Part shown: one piece after another, positions 1 through 10,839 of the stretch | How positions within the stretch are numbered: position 1 is the stretch's first letter | How the letters are laid out: each line of letters begins with the position of its first letter | DNA from: Halorientalis salina | GTDB taxonomy: Archaea > Halobacteriota > Halobacteria > Halobacteriales > Haloarculaceae | Length of the DNA: 64,000 bases | Assembly: GCF_005049285.1 (NCBI RefSeq) | Contig: NZ_SOSC01000007.1 | Span: forward strand, 98,930 to 162,929 | Reading direction: 5' to 3' | Notes under the pieces: generated by a model | What the model saw: the letters and a program-made list of their open reading frames with translations, nothing else | Database searches by the model: none | What the model was told of the DNA's origin: nothing | Translations under genes and position numbers: made by a program

Positions 1-242
1 CCCTCGCCGACCTGCGCGAGCGGTGTCGAGCCCGCGAGGTCCCAGTCGAGACGGCAACGGAGCGCGGGCACCCGAGCGAAGTGATCTGTGAGTACGCAGA
101 CGAGAACGACGTGGACCGCATCGTCATGGCCACACACGGCCGTCGCGGTCTCGACCGCTTCCTGCTCGGCAGCGTCACCGAACGGGTCGTCCGGCGGGCG
201 AACGTGCCGGTCTTGACGGTCCGCGCACCAGCGGACACGTAG
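1..242 (+). CDS. Universal stress protein (UspA family), C-terminal part; 5' end outside window
   Basis: Open reading continues from the left edge (first full codon at base 3) to a TAG at 240-242, giving the last 79 residues. The segment carries the UspA nucleotide-binding signature G-x2-G-x9-G-S/T: THGRRGLDRFLLGSVTERV followed by the usual NVPVLTV beta strand. In the family this loop binds the ATP phosphates. The strand ANDVDRIVMATHG before it is also typical. The protein is a small cytoplasmic alpha/beta protein of the stress-response class; its specific role is unknown, since haloarchaea carry many paralogues. It converges on the metY gene with 11 bases between the two stops. The family call is secure; the rest of the gene lies outside the window. 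Confidence 0.9.
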   Translation, partial: LADLRERCRAREVPVETATERGHPSEVICEYADENDVDRIVMATHGRRGLDRFLLGSVTERVVRRANVPVLTVRAPADT

Positions 243-253
243 TCGGCCGCCGC

Positions 254-1543
254 TCAGGTTGCCTGCTCGATGGCCTGGTCGAGGTCCGCCTTGATGTCCT
301 CGACACCCTCGAGTCCGACCGACAGGCGAACCAGGTCGTCGGTGACGCCGGCGGCTTCCTTCTCCTCGGCGGTGAGTTGCTGGTGGGTCGTGCTCGCCGG
401 GTGGATGATGAGCGTCTTCGCGTCGCCGACGTTGGCCAGCAGGCTGGCGATCTCCGTGCTCTCGACGGTGCCGCGGGCGGCCTCGTAGCCGGCTTCGAGG
501 CCGAAGGTGAGCATGCCGCCGTAGCCGCCCTCCAGATACTTCGAGGCGTTGTCGTGGGTCTCGTGGTCTTCCAGGCCGGGGTAGGTGACCCAGGACACTT
601 CGGGGTGGTCCTGGAGGAACTCCGCGACGGCCATCGCGTTCGCGCAGTGGCCCTTCATGCGGTGGGGCAGCGTCTCGACGCCCTGAAGGGTCTGCCAGGC
701 GTCGAAGGGGCTCTGCTGGTTGCCCAGGTCGCGCAGGCCGCGCGCGATGGCGGTGTAGGTGAACGCCTGCTCGCCCATCGCTTCGGCGAAGTTGACGCCG
801 TGGTAGGCCGGGTTGTCCTGCGCGATTTCGGGATACTTCTCGGCGTGGGCGCTCCAGTCGAAGTTGCCCCCGTCGACGACGACGCCGCCGACGGTCGTCC
901 CGTGGCCGTGGATCCACTTCGTCGTGGAGTTCCACACCAGGTTCGCGCCGTGCTCGATGGGGTTACAGAGCGCCGGCGTCGCGAACGTGTTGTCCATGAA
1001 CAGGGGGATGCCGTGGTCGTCGGCGATACCGGCAAGCCGCTCAATGTCCGGGGTCACCAGCGCGGGGTTGCCGATGGTCTCGCAGTGGATGTACTTCGTG
1101 TTCTCGTCGATGGCCTCCTCGTAGGCGTCGTAGTCGAGCGTGTCCACGAAGCGCGCTTCGACGCCCTGTCTGGGCAGGGTGTGGCTGTAGTAGGTGTAGG
1201 TCCCCCCGTAGAGCGAGGAGGCGGTGACGATGTTGTCGCCGGGCCCGGCCAGCACGAAGTCGGTGAGGTTGAGCGCGCCCATGCCCGACGCGGTGGCGAC
1301 GGCGCCGACGCCGCCCTCCAGCGCGGCGATGCGTTCCTGGAGGGTCTCGACGGTCGGGTTCATCAGCCGCGAGTAGATGTACCCCGGTTCCTCCAGGGCG
1401 AACTGCGCGGCAGCGTCCTCGGCGTCGTCGAAGACGTAACTGGTGGTCTGATAGATCGGCGGTGCGCGTGCCCCCGTCGCCGCGTCGGGTTCCTCCTGCC
1501 CGACGTGCAGGGACTTCGTCTCGGTGGATTTCTCGTCAGTCAT
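254..1543 (-). CDS. metY: O-acetylhomoserine aminocarboxypropyltransferase (sulfhydrylase), paralogue 1
   Basis: A 429-residue PLP enzyme of the Cys/Met-metabolism family. It is expected to condense O-acetylhomoserine with sulfide to give homocysteine in the cytoplasm. The Schiff-base lysine is about K209 in [10 protein letters not shown]. The N-terminal [15 protein letters not shown] and the SRLMNPTVETLQERIAALEG block that contacts the cofactor phosphate are both typical, and the length is normal. It is the last gene of the methionine block, 226 bases downstream of metX and on the same strand, with its own TATA-like element near 1571-1579. A second, clearly related copy lies at 2979-4271. 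Cystathionine gamma-synthase is a less likely alternative; the adjacent metX favours sulfhydrylase. Confidence 0.93.
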   Translation of the reverse strand: MTDEKSTETKSLHVGQEEPDAATGARAPPIYQTTSYVFDDAEDAAAQFALEEPGYIYSRLMNPTVETLQERIAALEGGVGAVATASGMGALNLTDFVLAGPGDNIVTASSLYGGTYTYYSHTLPRQGVEARFVDTLDYDAYEEAIDENTKYIHCETIGNPALVTPDIERLAGIADDHGIPLFMDNTFATPALCNPIEHGANLVWNSTTKWIHGHGTTVGGVVVDGGNFDWSAHAEKYPEIAQDNPAYHGVNFAEAMGEQAFTYTAIARGLRDLGNQQSPFDAWQTLQGVETLPHRMKGHCANAMAVAEFLQDHPEVSWVTYPGLEDHETHDNASKYLEGGYGGMLTFGLEAGYEAARGTVESTEIASLLANVGDAKTLIIHPASTTHQQLTAEEKEAAGVTDDLVRLSVGLEGVEDIKADLDQAIEQAT

Positions 1544-1570
1544 GGATTACCGGTGAAACGGAGGGGATAC

Positions 1571-1579
1571 CATTATACC
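1571..1579 (-). promoter_or_regulatory. TATA-like promoter element of metY paralogue 1
   Basis: On the minus strand the sequence reads GGTATAATG and lies about 28-36 bases ahead of the metY start codon at 1543. This is the spacing expected for an archaeal TATA box serving a leaderless or short-leader transcript. It indicates that this copy can be transcribed independently of metX. Confidence 0.5.
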
Positions 1580-1587
1580 TATGCTAA

Positions 1588-1616
1588 CCCGCGAGTTCCG
1601 CCCGTATCTCTGACAC
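1588..1616 (-). promoter_or_regulatory. Candidate met regulatory element, copy upstream of metY1
   Basis: The plus strand reads AACCCGCGAGTTCCG followed by CCCGTATCTCTGACAC. A closely similar block occurs at 4303-4334, ahead of the second metY, sharing AACC, CGAGTTnCG, TATCTC and CAC in the same order. Its position just upstream of the probable core promoter in both genes suggests a common regulator site. This is inferred from two copies only. Confidence 0.4.
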
Positions 1617-1768
1617 CACTGCGGACTGCAGGTCCCGTCACGCCGACAGTAATCGTTTTTTTGACAGTAGGTGAGGCACTCCTCGGCCAACGCGAACTGG
1701 CGTGGCGCACCCGTCTGCAGAGAAGTCGAGAGTCATCCCGCGAGCCGGGGGCCCAGAGAAAAGGCGGC

Positions 1769-2977
1769 TCAGTCCGAGAACAGACTCGTGTGGACCGGCG
1801 CGAACTCGCTGGAGTCGTCCTCGCTCTCCTTCGTGTCGGTGATGGCCGTCCCCTCGACGCCGTCTTCGAGGAAGTCGGCGAGTGGCGGACCGACCTTCTC
1901 GGGTTCGACCAGGAAGGCGTCGTGGCCGTGGTCGGACTCGATGACGTGGTGGGCGACGGGTTGATCGACGGCCCGCAGCGCGTCGGCCAGTTCCTCGGCC
2001 TGCTCGGTCGTGAAGTGCCAGTCGCCGGTGAAGGACATCACCAGCGCCTCGCCTTCGAAGGCAGCGAGCGCGTCGGCGTCGCCCTCGAAGCCCGCCGAGA
2101 GGTCGTAGTTGTCCATCGCGCGCGTCAGGTAGAGGTAGCTGTTGGCGTCGAAGCGCTCGACGAACTTCTCGGCCTGGTAGTCCAGATACGACTCCACGTC
2201 CCGGTAGGGGAAGTACGTGCCCGCGGGGTCGACCGGGAACGAGCGCATGGCGTCTCGGCCCGCGGCACGGCGGCCGAACTTGGCCTCCATCGAGGCCTTC
2301 GAGAGGTACATCACGTGGCCGAGCTGGCGGGCCATCGACAGCCCGTCGGTCGGCGCGGCGTCGGTGCCGTAGTAGTCCCCGCCCTGCCAGTCGTCGTCGG
2401 TGGTGATGGCCCGGCGGGCGATGGCGTCGAGCGCGAGACACTGCGGGTCCAGGCGGGCCGCGGCCGCGATGGGGACGACCCGCTCGACGTGGTCGGGGTG
2501 GCGTTTCGCCCAGTCGATGGCGTTCATCCCGCCGACCGACCCGCCGACGACGGCGTGGAGCGCGGGGATGCCGAGTTCGTCCAGCAGCAGGCGCTGGGCC
2601 TCGGTCCAGTCGCCGACGGTCACTGCGGGAAAGTCCGTCCCGTAGGGCTCGCCGGTCTCGGGGTTCTCGCTGGCCGGGCCGGAGGAGCCGTAACAGGAGC
2701 CGGGGACGTTCGCACAGACGACGTAGTACTCGGTGGTGTCGATGGCCTTGCCCGGGCCGACGATGTCGTCCCACCAGGCCCGGGCCTGGCCGGCGGTGCC
2801 CTGGCCGCCGCGGTGGCCCGCGACGTGGGCGCTGCCGGTCAGGGCGTGACAGACCAGCACCGCGTTGTCGCCGGTGAACTCCCCGTAGGCCTCGTAGGCC
2901 AGTTCCAGATCCGGGATGGACTCGCCGCACTCGAACTCGAACTCGCCGAGCGAGACGGTGTCGTGGTCGGTCTCCAT
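1769..2977 (-). CDS. metX: Homoserine O-acetyltransferase
   Basis: A 402-residue alpha/beta-hydrolase-fold acyltransferase that transfers acetyl from acetyl-CoA to homoserine, making the substrate used by the neighbouring MetY enzymes. The nucleophile elbow [12 protein letters not shown] places the catalytic serine near residue 147. The C-terminal [12 protein letters not shown] carries the catalytic histidine, and the aspartate lies shortly before it in the [10 protein letters not shown] region. The N-terminal [21 protein letters not shown] and GSCYGSSGP are typical of the family. Its start at 2977 sits one base from the stop of the upstream metY copy (2979), so the two are co-transcribed and probably translationally coupled. 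Acetyl- and succinyl-transferase forms cannot be separated with certainty here. Confidence 0.93.
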   Translation of the reverse strand: METDHDTVSLGEFEFECGESIPDLELAYEAYGEFTGDNAVLVCHALTGSAHVAGHRGGQGTAGQARAWWDDIVGPGKAIDTTEYYVVCANVPGSCYGSSGPASENPETGEPYGTDFPAVTVGDWTEAQRLLLDELGIPALHAVVGGSVGGMNAIDWAKRHPDHVERVVPIAAAARLDPQCLALDAIARRAITTDDDWQGGDYYGTDAAPTDGLSMARQLGHVMYLSKASMEAKFGRRAAGRDAMRSFPVDPAGTYFPYRDVESYLDYQAEKFVERFDANSYLYLTRAMDNYDLSAGFEGDADALAAFEGEALVMSFTGDWHFTTEQAEELADALRAVDQPVAHHVIESDHGHDAFLVEPEKVGPPLADFLEDGVEGTAITDTKESEDDSSEFAPVHTSLFSD

Positions 2978-2978
2978 C

Positions 2979-4271
2979 CTACGCCTCCCCCGCGATTGCG
3001 CGGTCCAGGTCCGCGACGATGTCCTCGGCGTCCTCGATCCCGACCGACAGGCGCACGAGGTCGGGCGTGACGCCGCTGGCGCGCTGTTCCTCCTCGGTCA
3101 ACTGCGCGTGGGTCGTGCTGGCCGGGTGGACGACCAGTGTCTTGGCGTCGCCGACGTTCGCGAGGAACTGGCCGAGTTCGACCGCTTCGCAGAAGTCCCG
3201 GCCGGACTCGTATCCGCCCTCCAGGCCGAAGGCGATCATGCCGCCGTAGCCGCCCGTAAGGTACTCGCTGGCGTTGTCGTGGGTCTCGTGGCTCTCCAGG
3301 CCGGGGTAGGTGACCCAGGCCACGTCGGGGTGGTCGCCGAGGTACTCGGCGACGGCCATCGCGTTCTCGCAGTGGCGTTCCATCCGCAGCGAGAGGGTCT
3401 CGCTCCCCTGGAGGGTCTGCCAGGCGTCGAAGGGGGCCTGTCCGTCCCCGAGGGTTCGCAGGGCGCGGTAGCGGGCGGCCGCCGAGAAGGCGTTCTCGCC
3501 GAAGTGCTCGCTGAAGTTGGTCCCGTTGAACGCGGGGTTGGGCGCGCCGATCTCGGGGTACCGGTCGGGGTACTCGCCCCAGGGGAACGACCCGCCGTCG
3601 ACGAGGACGCCGCCGACGGTCGTTCCCGAGCCGTGGATCCACTTGGTCGTCGACTCCCAGACGATGTCCGCGCCGTGGTCGAGGGGGTTACACAGCGCGG
3701 GCGTCCCGAACGTGTTGTCGACGAACAGCGGGACGTCGTTGTCCTCGCAGACGGCCGCCAACTCCTCGAAATCGGGAGTGATGAGCGAGGGATTTCCGAT
3801 CGTCTCGCAGTGGACGTAGGCGGTCTCGTCGTCGATGGCGTCGTCGTAGGCCGCGTAATCGAGCGTGTCGACGAACCGGGCCTCGATCCCGCGCCGGCGG
3901 GCCGTATGCGAGAGATACGTGTGGGTGCCGCCGTAGATAGAGGAGGCCGACACCACGTTGTCGCCCGCGTCCGCGAGGACGGTCGTCGCGGCGTCGAGCG
4001 CCGCCAGTCCGCTCCCGGTCGCGACGGCGTCGATGCCGTTCTCCAGCGACGCCAGCCGCCGCTCTAAGGTCCGCACCGTCGGGTTGTGAAAGCGCGAGTA
4101 GATGTTGCCCTCGCCCTCCAGCGCGAACAGGGACGCCGCGTGATCGGCGTCCTCGAAAACGTACGACGTCGTCTGATAGATAGGTGGGGCACGCGCGCCC
4201 GTCGCCGGGTCGGCCTCCGCCTGCCCGGCGTGGACACACCGCGTCCCGAACCGTCGCGTGTCGTCAGTCAT
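2979..4271 (-). CDS. metY: O-acetylhomoserine aminocarboxypropyltransferase, paralogue 2
   Basis: A 430-residue PLP enzyme from the ATG at 4271. The reading frame extends nine codons further to 4298, but that extension (hydrophobic, ending in VVY) is not conserved with paralogue 1, which begins MTDEKS versus MTDDTR here. The active-site lysine is about K210 in [10 protein letters not shown]. The sequence parallels paralogue 1 throughout, including [18 protein letters not shown] and [17 protein letters not shown]. It heads the metY-metX operon, followed one base later by metX. A likely TATA element (minus strand TTATAG) is at 4299-4304. Two copies flanking metX suggest a duplication with possible division of labour, for example different sulfur donors; the latter is speculation. 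Confidence 0.92.
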   Translation of the reverse strand: MTDDTRRFGTRCVHAGQAEADPATGARAPPIYQTTSYVFEDADHAASLFALEGEGNIYSRFHNPTVRTLERRLASLENGIDAVATGSGLAALDAATTVLADAGDNVVSASSIYGGTHTYLSHTARRRGIEARFVDTLDYAAYDDAIDDETAYVHCETIGNPSLITPDFEELAAVCEDNDVPLFVDNTFGTPALCNPLDHGADIVWESTTKWIHGSGTTVGGVLVDGGSFPWGEYPDRYPEIGAPNPAFNGTNFSEHFGENAFSAAARYRALRTLGDGQAPFDAWQTLQGSETLSLRMERHCENAMAVAEYLGDHPDVAWVTYPGLESHETHDNASEYLTGGYGGMIAFGLEGGYESGRDFCEAVELGQFLANVGDAKTLVVHPASTTHAQLTEEEQRASGVTPDLVRLSVGIEDAEDIVADLDRAIAGEA

Positions 4272-4302
4272 GTATACCACGCATATCTCTCTAAACATCT
4301 AT

Positions 4303-4342
4303 AACCACGAGTTACGGCAAATATCTCAGTGTCACGAGTTAC
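4303..4342 (-). promoter_or_regulatory. Candidate met regulatory element with direct repeat, upstream of metY2
   Basis: The decamer CACGAGTTAC occurs at 4306-4315 and again at 4333-4342 on the plus strand, 27 bases apart. The block AACCACGAGTTACG plus TATCTC (4322-4327) plus CAC matches the element ahead of metY1 at 1588-1616. A repeated site directly upstream of the probable TATA box fits an activator or repressor binding region. No binding protein is encoded next to it. Confidence 0.4.
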
Positions 4343-4507
4343 CAAGGCCGTACGTATCCGGGACCGTGCGTCGTCCGTTCCGTTTCGTCGCACGCCCTCG
4401 AAGCGGCGAAACCGGCCGTCTCAGCGGGGATAGGCGTAGGTAACCCGCAAGTACGAGCGCGGAAAGCCAAGCTTAATCCCGGTCGACTGGCAGCGTTCCG
4501 ACAGACG

Positions 4508-5230
4508 ATGGCGGCCGATAGTCCCTCCACAGACGACCCGCGACTCGACGAGGACCACGTCAGAACTGTCGCCGGCGGCCGGATACGGCTCGTCGGCGTC
4601 GTCCACGACCACCCGGCCAGTCGCTACCGCGTCCACGAACTCGTCGACCGACTGCAACCCGACGTGCTCGCGCTCGAAACCCCGCCGCTCGCGCTCCCGC
4701 TGTTCGAGCAGTACGCGGCCGGCGACGGGTCGATCCCGGCTTTCGGCGGGGAGTTAAGCGCGGCCATCGCCGCCGCCGAGGACGCTCGCGTCGTCGGGAT
4801 CGACGGAATCGACGGGCGGTTCGTGCGGACCCTGAGTGCGAATCTCCGCGCCGAGCGCGCCTCGCTCTCGACGATCCGCTCGCTCGCGGACGGCGTCACG
4901 AGCGTCCTCCAGCACGCCACAATCTGTCGGTTCGCCGCGTCCGTCGCGTCGCTCACGGGCCTCCGGCTGGAGGTCGACGAACCGGTCGACCACGAGTGCA
5001 GCCTCCGGGACCCGCCGACGGTGCAGGCCGAGGACGAACGCTCCCAGTTCACCCAGAGTCTCTCCTTCCTGCGCGTCGCGGACCCGCCGGCACCGGTCAG
5101 GCTCCGGGACGAAACTCGGGAGGAGTGCATGGCGGAGCGCCTTCGAACTCTCCCGGACGGGGACTCCGTCGTCGCCGTCGTGGGTCGCGGGCATCTCGAC
5201 CCACTGGCCGAACTGCTGGACGGGGCCTGA
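4508..5230 (+). CDS. TraB/PrgY-like protein, soluble
   Basis: A 240-residue protein resembling the catalytic-like core of the TraB/PrgY/GumN superfamily. The N-terminal strand IRLVGVVHDHPAS matches the GTaHvs motif region, followed by LQPDVLALETPP, where the conserved glutamate lies. Near the end VVAVVGRGHLDPLAELL matches the second conserved G-x-G-H motif. Canonical archaeal TraB proteins continue into several membrane helices; this one stops after the soluble domain. Family members are suspected metal-dependent hydrolases or peptidases, but the substrate is unknown. It stands alone on the plus strand, divergent from the met block and 102 bases before the aminotransferase start. Function is not assigned beyond the family. 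Confidence 0.6.
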   Translation: MAADSPSTDDPRLDEDHVRTVAGGRIRLVGVVHDHPASRYRVHELVDRLQPDVLALETPPLALPLFEQYAAGDGSIPAFGGELSAAIAAAEDARVVGIDGIDGRFVRTLSANLRAERASLSTIRSLADGVTSVLQHATICRFAASVASLTGLRLEVDEPVDHECSLRDPPTVQAEDERSQFTQSLSFLRVADPPAPVRLRDETREECMAERLRTLPDGDSVVAVVGRGHLDPLAELLDGA

Positions 5231-5332
5231 GCGGGCGGCGCGGCCCGCACTCCCGACCCGGCGAGCGACCTGACCGGTATCAAAACTACCATGCCTTCCC
5301 GCTTCGAGGGTCCACCTACTCAAGGTGGTTCC

Positions 5333-6445
5333 GTGACCAAGAAACAGGAATACAGAGACGACTACCAGGACAAGACGCTGTACATCCCCGGCCCGACCGA
5401 AGTGCGCGAGGACGTCATCGAGGCGATGTGTGAGCCGATGTTCGGCCACCGCATGGACCGGATGACGGACCTCTACACGACCATCGTCGAGGACACGAAG
5501 GAGTTCCTCGGCACCGACAACGACGTCATCATCCTCACGGGGTCGGGCACCGAGTTCTGGGAGGCGTCGACGCTCAACCTCGTCGACGAGAACATCCTCG
5601 TTCCGACCTGTGGAAGTTTCAGCGAGCGCCACGCCAACGTGGCCGAGCGACTGGGCAAGGACGTCGATCGACTCGAGTACGAGTGGGGCCAGGCCATCAA
5701 GCCGGGCGACATCCGCGAGGAACTCGAATCCAGCGACAAGCACTACGACGTGGTCGCGACCGTGATGAACGAGAGTTCGACCGGGATCCGCAACCCCATC
5801 GAGGAGATCGGGGACGTCGTCGCCGAGTACCCCGACACGTACTTCGTCGTCGACGCGGTGTCGTCCCTGGGCGGCGATCTCGTCGACATCGACGAGCACA
5901 ACATCGACGTCATCTTCGCGTCCACCCAGAAGGCGTTCGCCATGCCCCCCGGACTCGCCGTCTGCGTCGTCAGCGACGACGCGTACGAGCGCGAACTGGA
6001 GAAGGATTCGGCCTCGTGGTACGGCGGCTTCCAGCGCACCCTGGACTACTACGACCGGAAGGGCCAGACCCACTCGACGCCGGCCATTCCGATCATGCTG
6101 GCCTACCGCAAGCAGATGAAACACATGCTGGAGGAGGGCCACGAGGCTCGCGACCAGCGCCACCGCGAGATGGCCGAGTACACCCGCGAGTGGGCTCGCG
6201 AGCACTTCGATATGTTCCCCGAGGAGGGCTACGAGTCCCAGACGGTGTCCTGTATCGAGAACACGCGGGGCATCGACGTCGCCGAGACCATCGAGACCGT
6301 CTCCGAAGAGTACGACATGGCCTTCTCGAACGGCTACGGCTCCCAGCTCGGCGAGAAGACGTTCCGCATCGGCCACATGGGCGAACACGACGTCGAGAGC
6401 ATCAAGGAACTCACCGACGCCATCGAAGACGTCGCCGACCTCTGA
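5333..6445 (+). CDS. Class V PLP aminotransferase (serine-pyruvate/alanine-glyoxylate type)
   Basis: A fold-type I aminotransferase of about 370 residues. The cofactor lysine is near K200 in FASTQKAFAMPPG, with the PLP-binding aspartate in VDAVSSLGGD and the N-terminal YIPGPTEVREDV typical of the alanine-glyoxylate/serine-pyruvate group. Substrates are probably small amino and keto acids such as serine, alanine, pyruvate or glyoxylate. Two starts are possible. The ATG at 5291 gives 14 extra residues without conservation value. The GTG at 5333, used here, has a GGTGG ribosome-binding site about six bases ahead and gives the expected MTKKQEY N-terminus. The gene is monocistronic between the TraB-like gene and a convergent small membrane protein. 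Confidence 0.85.
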   Translation: MTKKQEYRDDYQDKTLYIPGPTEVREDVIEAMCEPMFGHRMDRMTDLYTTIVEDTKEFLGTDNDVIILTGSGTEFWEASTLNLVDENILVPTCGSFSERHANVAERLGKDVDRLEYEWGQAIKPGDIREELESSDKHYDVVATVMNESSTGIRNPIEEIGDVVAEYPDTYFVVDAVSSLGGDLVDIDEHNIDVIFASTQKAFAMPPGLAVCVVSDDAYERELEKDSASWYGGFQRTLDYYDRKGQTHSTPAIPIMLAYRKQMKHMLEEGHEARDQRHREMAEYTREWAREHFDMFPEEGYESQTVSCIENTRGIDVAETIETVSEEYDMAFSNGYGSQLGEKTFRIGHMGEHDVESIKELTDAIEDVADL

Positions 6446-6461
6446 GACCGGTTTTTACTTC

Positions 6462-6830
6462 TCAATCGGCGGCCTCGGGACGGTCGGCCCCAGTGGGCCG
6501 GTCGGTTCCGTCCGTTCCGTACGGATGGCCCAGCGAGAGGGCCGTGACGTGTGCGAGGAGGAGTGCGCCGAACAGCAGATACTCCGAACGGCCGTCGAGG
6601 CCGGAAAACAGCACGGGGACGTAGAGGAAGGGGAGCGGTATCGCCAGCCAGAACGCGGCGGCCGTGACGGCGCTTCGGAGCCGGGCGACCAGTCCACGGT
6701 GTGCCTGCGACCGGCTGGACGACCCCTCGCCGTCGTCGGCCGACCGCCACGGCAGCCGGGACCACGTGCGCTCCCCATCGCGGAGTAAACTCCCCCACAT
6801 CGTACCAATACCCACGGGTGTATCTCCCAT
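6462..6830 (-). CDS. Small predicted membrane protein, function unknown
   Basis: An uncharacterised protein of 122 residues. A basic, Ser-rich N-terminal third is followed by two hydrophobic segments (about residues 54-78 and 82-100) separated by a short polar turn, and the C-terminus is polar. This is a two-helix membrane topology. No family was recognised. An alternative ATG at 6800 (MWGSLL) may be the true start, because a TATA-like stretch overlaps the codons before it. The gene converges with the aminotransferase, with 16 bases between stops, and is divergent from ligA. Confidence 0.6.
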   Translation of the reverse strand: MGDTPVGIGTMWGSLLRDGERTWSRLPWRSADDGEGSSSRSQAHRGLVARLRSAVTAAAFWLAIPLPFLYVPVLFSGLDGRSEYLLFGALLLAHVTALSLGHPYGTDGTDRPTGADRPEAAD

Positions 6831-6847
6831 TAGTATACGGCAGCTAA

Positions 6848-9043
<2,196 letters not shown>

Positions 9044-9312
9044 GGACCCTTTCCTGCTCTCGCCGTGTGTGGTTTCCTCACAAGATATAAGGTTCGGGGA
9101 AAGTCCGAAACGACAACACATTTAGGGGCTTCCGAGAAACGACTCCGTGAACGAACGATAGACGGTTCCGCGCGGCTGGGACAGTTGGCACGTGGTGGGA
9201 TGGTCGCCATCGGGGCGACCAGCGGTTGCAGGTGGCGAGCACGCAGACCGCCCCTGTGTGCCAACGGTAGCCAGTTCCGCGGACCGTTCACGTCGTTGCA
9301 GAGGAGACAGAC

Positions 9313-9939
9313 ATGAGCAGACGACAGCGACTGATCGGGTCGATCGTGGTGGTACTGACGCTGCTGCTGGGTGTGAGTGCGGTTACCGGCGTTGCCGTCG
9401 GGCAGACGACGAGCGTCGACAGCGTCCAGAGCGACATGCTGGCGGACCTGCCGGGCCAGCACAACGAGACCGACACCGAGGAGGCGACCCGACACATAGA
9501 GACCATCCGAACGACGATCGAAGAGCGCGTCGTCACGCGGAACGCCTCGGTCAACGTATCCGCCATCGTCCGCAACGAGCGGATGCGAACCGTCACCGAG
9601 TCGCTCACGCTGCGTATCGACGGGACCCCGGTCACCACGCGAACCGTGATTGTGCCCCCGAACGCGACCCGGAACGTCGTCTTTCCGACCGTCTTCACCG
9701 AAATCGGCGTCCACAACGTCAGCGTCGGCAATAGTTCGACGGTGGTCGGCGTTACGAAATCGCCCTCGGCGCTTCCCGAGCGCAACCAGTCCGCTGCCGG
9801 GAGCCCCTCCCAGACGGCGACTCCCGGTCCGAGTACGGCCGGCGGCCCCGGACTCTTTACGGTGCTTGTCGGGGCCGGCGCGGCGTTCGTCGTTGTAGTG
9901 AGCGCCGTCGCCGTCCTCGCCGTCCGCCGACTGCGGTGA
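9313..9939 (+). CDS. Secreted, membrane-anchored CARDB-like protein
   Basis: A 208-residue extracytoplasmic protein. An N-terminal signal peptide (about residues 1-31) precedes a helical acidic stretch. A beta-rich domain follows (about 75-150), whose pattern VNVSAIVRNERMR...IDGTPV...VVFPTVFTEIGVHNVSVG is that of a CARDB or Ig-like fold. Then come a Ser/Pro/Thr-rich linker and a C-terminal transmembrane helix ending in RRLR. The domain therefore faces outside, held by the C-terminal anchor. Its ligand is unknown. Several NxS/T sequons (for example NASVNVS, NVSVGNSS) could be N-glycosylated. The 269 bases before it contain a GGTCGCC/GGGCGACC stem at about 9200-9221 and no other gene. Convergent with the ABC permease. 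Confidence 0.65.
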   Translation: MSRRQRLIGSIVVVLTLLLGVSAVTGVAVGQTTSVDSVQSDMLADLPGQHNETDTEEATRHIETIRTTIEERVVTRNASVNVSAIVRNERMRTVTESLTLRIDGTPVTTRTVIVPPNATRNVVFPTVFTEIGVHNVSVGNSSTVVGVTKSPSALPERNQSAAGSPSQTATPGPSTAGGPGLFTVLVGAGAAFVVVVSAVAVLAVRRLR

Positions 9940-9987
9940 TCGCCGCCCGCTCGTCGGCGGGCACCGTTCTACGCGCTCGATCGCCGA

Positions 9988-10839
9988 TCAGAGATCGGCG
10001 TCTCGGAACCGGAGATATCCGAGCCAGGACGGCACGACGATCCAGATCCCCAGCACGACCAGTGCGAACCACCAACTGAGATAGAACGGAACGGGACCCC
10101 CCAGTTTCGCCTCCAGCGTCGTCGCGCCCTGGAACAGGAGTATCGTTCCCTCGTAGGCACCGTTCGGGCTGAGCCGCTGGACGAACACGAACCAGGTCGG
10201 GAACTGCCCGGCGTCGGGGACCGGCGACCCCTCCAGCAGGAGGTGAGCGGCGTTCGGCAGGACGCTCCAGACGAAATTGAAGAGGGCGAAGGTACCGACC
10301 GCGCCGGCGGCGGCCCGACTCGCCGAGGCGGTGACCGCCGAGAAGCCGACCGCGATGGAGACGTAGGCCGTCGAGAAGGCGACGGTGAAGACCACGAAGG
10401 CGAGGAACAGTAGCGGCGCGACGCCCTGATACATGACGAGGCCGATCACGAGCGCGGCACCGAACCCGCCGGCGATGGCCGACGCGACGACCAGCGTCCG
10501 GCCGACGACCTTCCCGAGCATCACGTCGCGTCGCTCGTGGGGCAGGGAGAGCAGGAGTTTGATGCTGCCCGACTCCCGTTCGCCCGCGATGGCCTTGTAG
10601 CCGACCAGCAGGGCGGTGATCGGGACCAGCCAGCCGGCGGGCGCGCGCAGGAAGAGGATCAGGTTGACCATGGTCTGGCGACCCGCCGACTGGCTGACAG
10701 TGCCCGAGGACGACCCCAGCACGGCGAACATGATGGACGAGGCCACCGCGAGGACGACGAACAGCCCGCCGACGGCCCAGAGCGTCCGCGAGCGAACGGC
10801 GTCGGTGAAGTCCTTGCGGGCGACGGCCACCCAGGTCAT
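9988..10839 (-). CDS. ABC-2 type transporter permease
   Basis: A 283-residue polytopic membrane protein with about six hydrophobic segments. The amphipathic N-terminus WVAVARKDFTDAVRSRTLW and the first-loop pattern ITALLVGYKAIAGERESGSIKLLLSLPHERRDVMLGK are characteristic of the ABC-2 (NosY/DrrB-like) permeases. Such proteins pair with a separate ATPase to export drugs, lipids or other compounds, or act in copper-enzyme maturation. Its ATG overlaps the stop of the upstream ATPase by four bases (ATGA, 10836-10839), so the two form one transporter. The exported substrate cannot be told from the sequence. Confidence 0.88.
   Translation of the reverse strand: MTWVAVARKDFTDAVRSRTLWAVGGLFVVLAVASSIMFAVLGSSSGTVSQSAGRQTMVNLILFLRAPAGWLVPITALLVGYKAIAGERESGSIKLLLSLPHERRDVMLGKVVGRTLVVASAIAGGFGAALVIGLVMYQGVAPLLFLAFVVFTVAFSTAYVSIAVGFSAVTASASRAAAGAVGTFALFNFVWSVLPNAAHLLLEGSPVPDAGQFPTWFVFVQRLSPNGAYEGTILLFQGATTLEAKLGGPVPFYLSWWFALVVLGIWIVVPSWLGYLRFRDADL

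Noticed and set aside
377..3070. Very long open frame (897 codons) on the plus strand
   Set aside because: Antisense to metY and metX. Its translation is Gly/Val/Arg-rich without any domain, a usual by-product of GC-rich codon bias.
9044..9312. Possible RNA gene ahead of the CARDB-like gene
   Set aside because: Only a single GGTCGCC/GGGCGACC stem is seen; nothing else supports an RNA.
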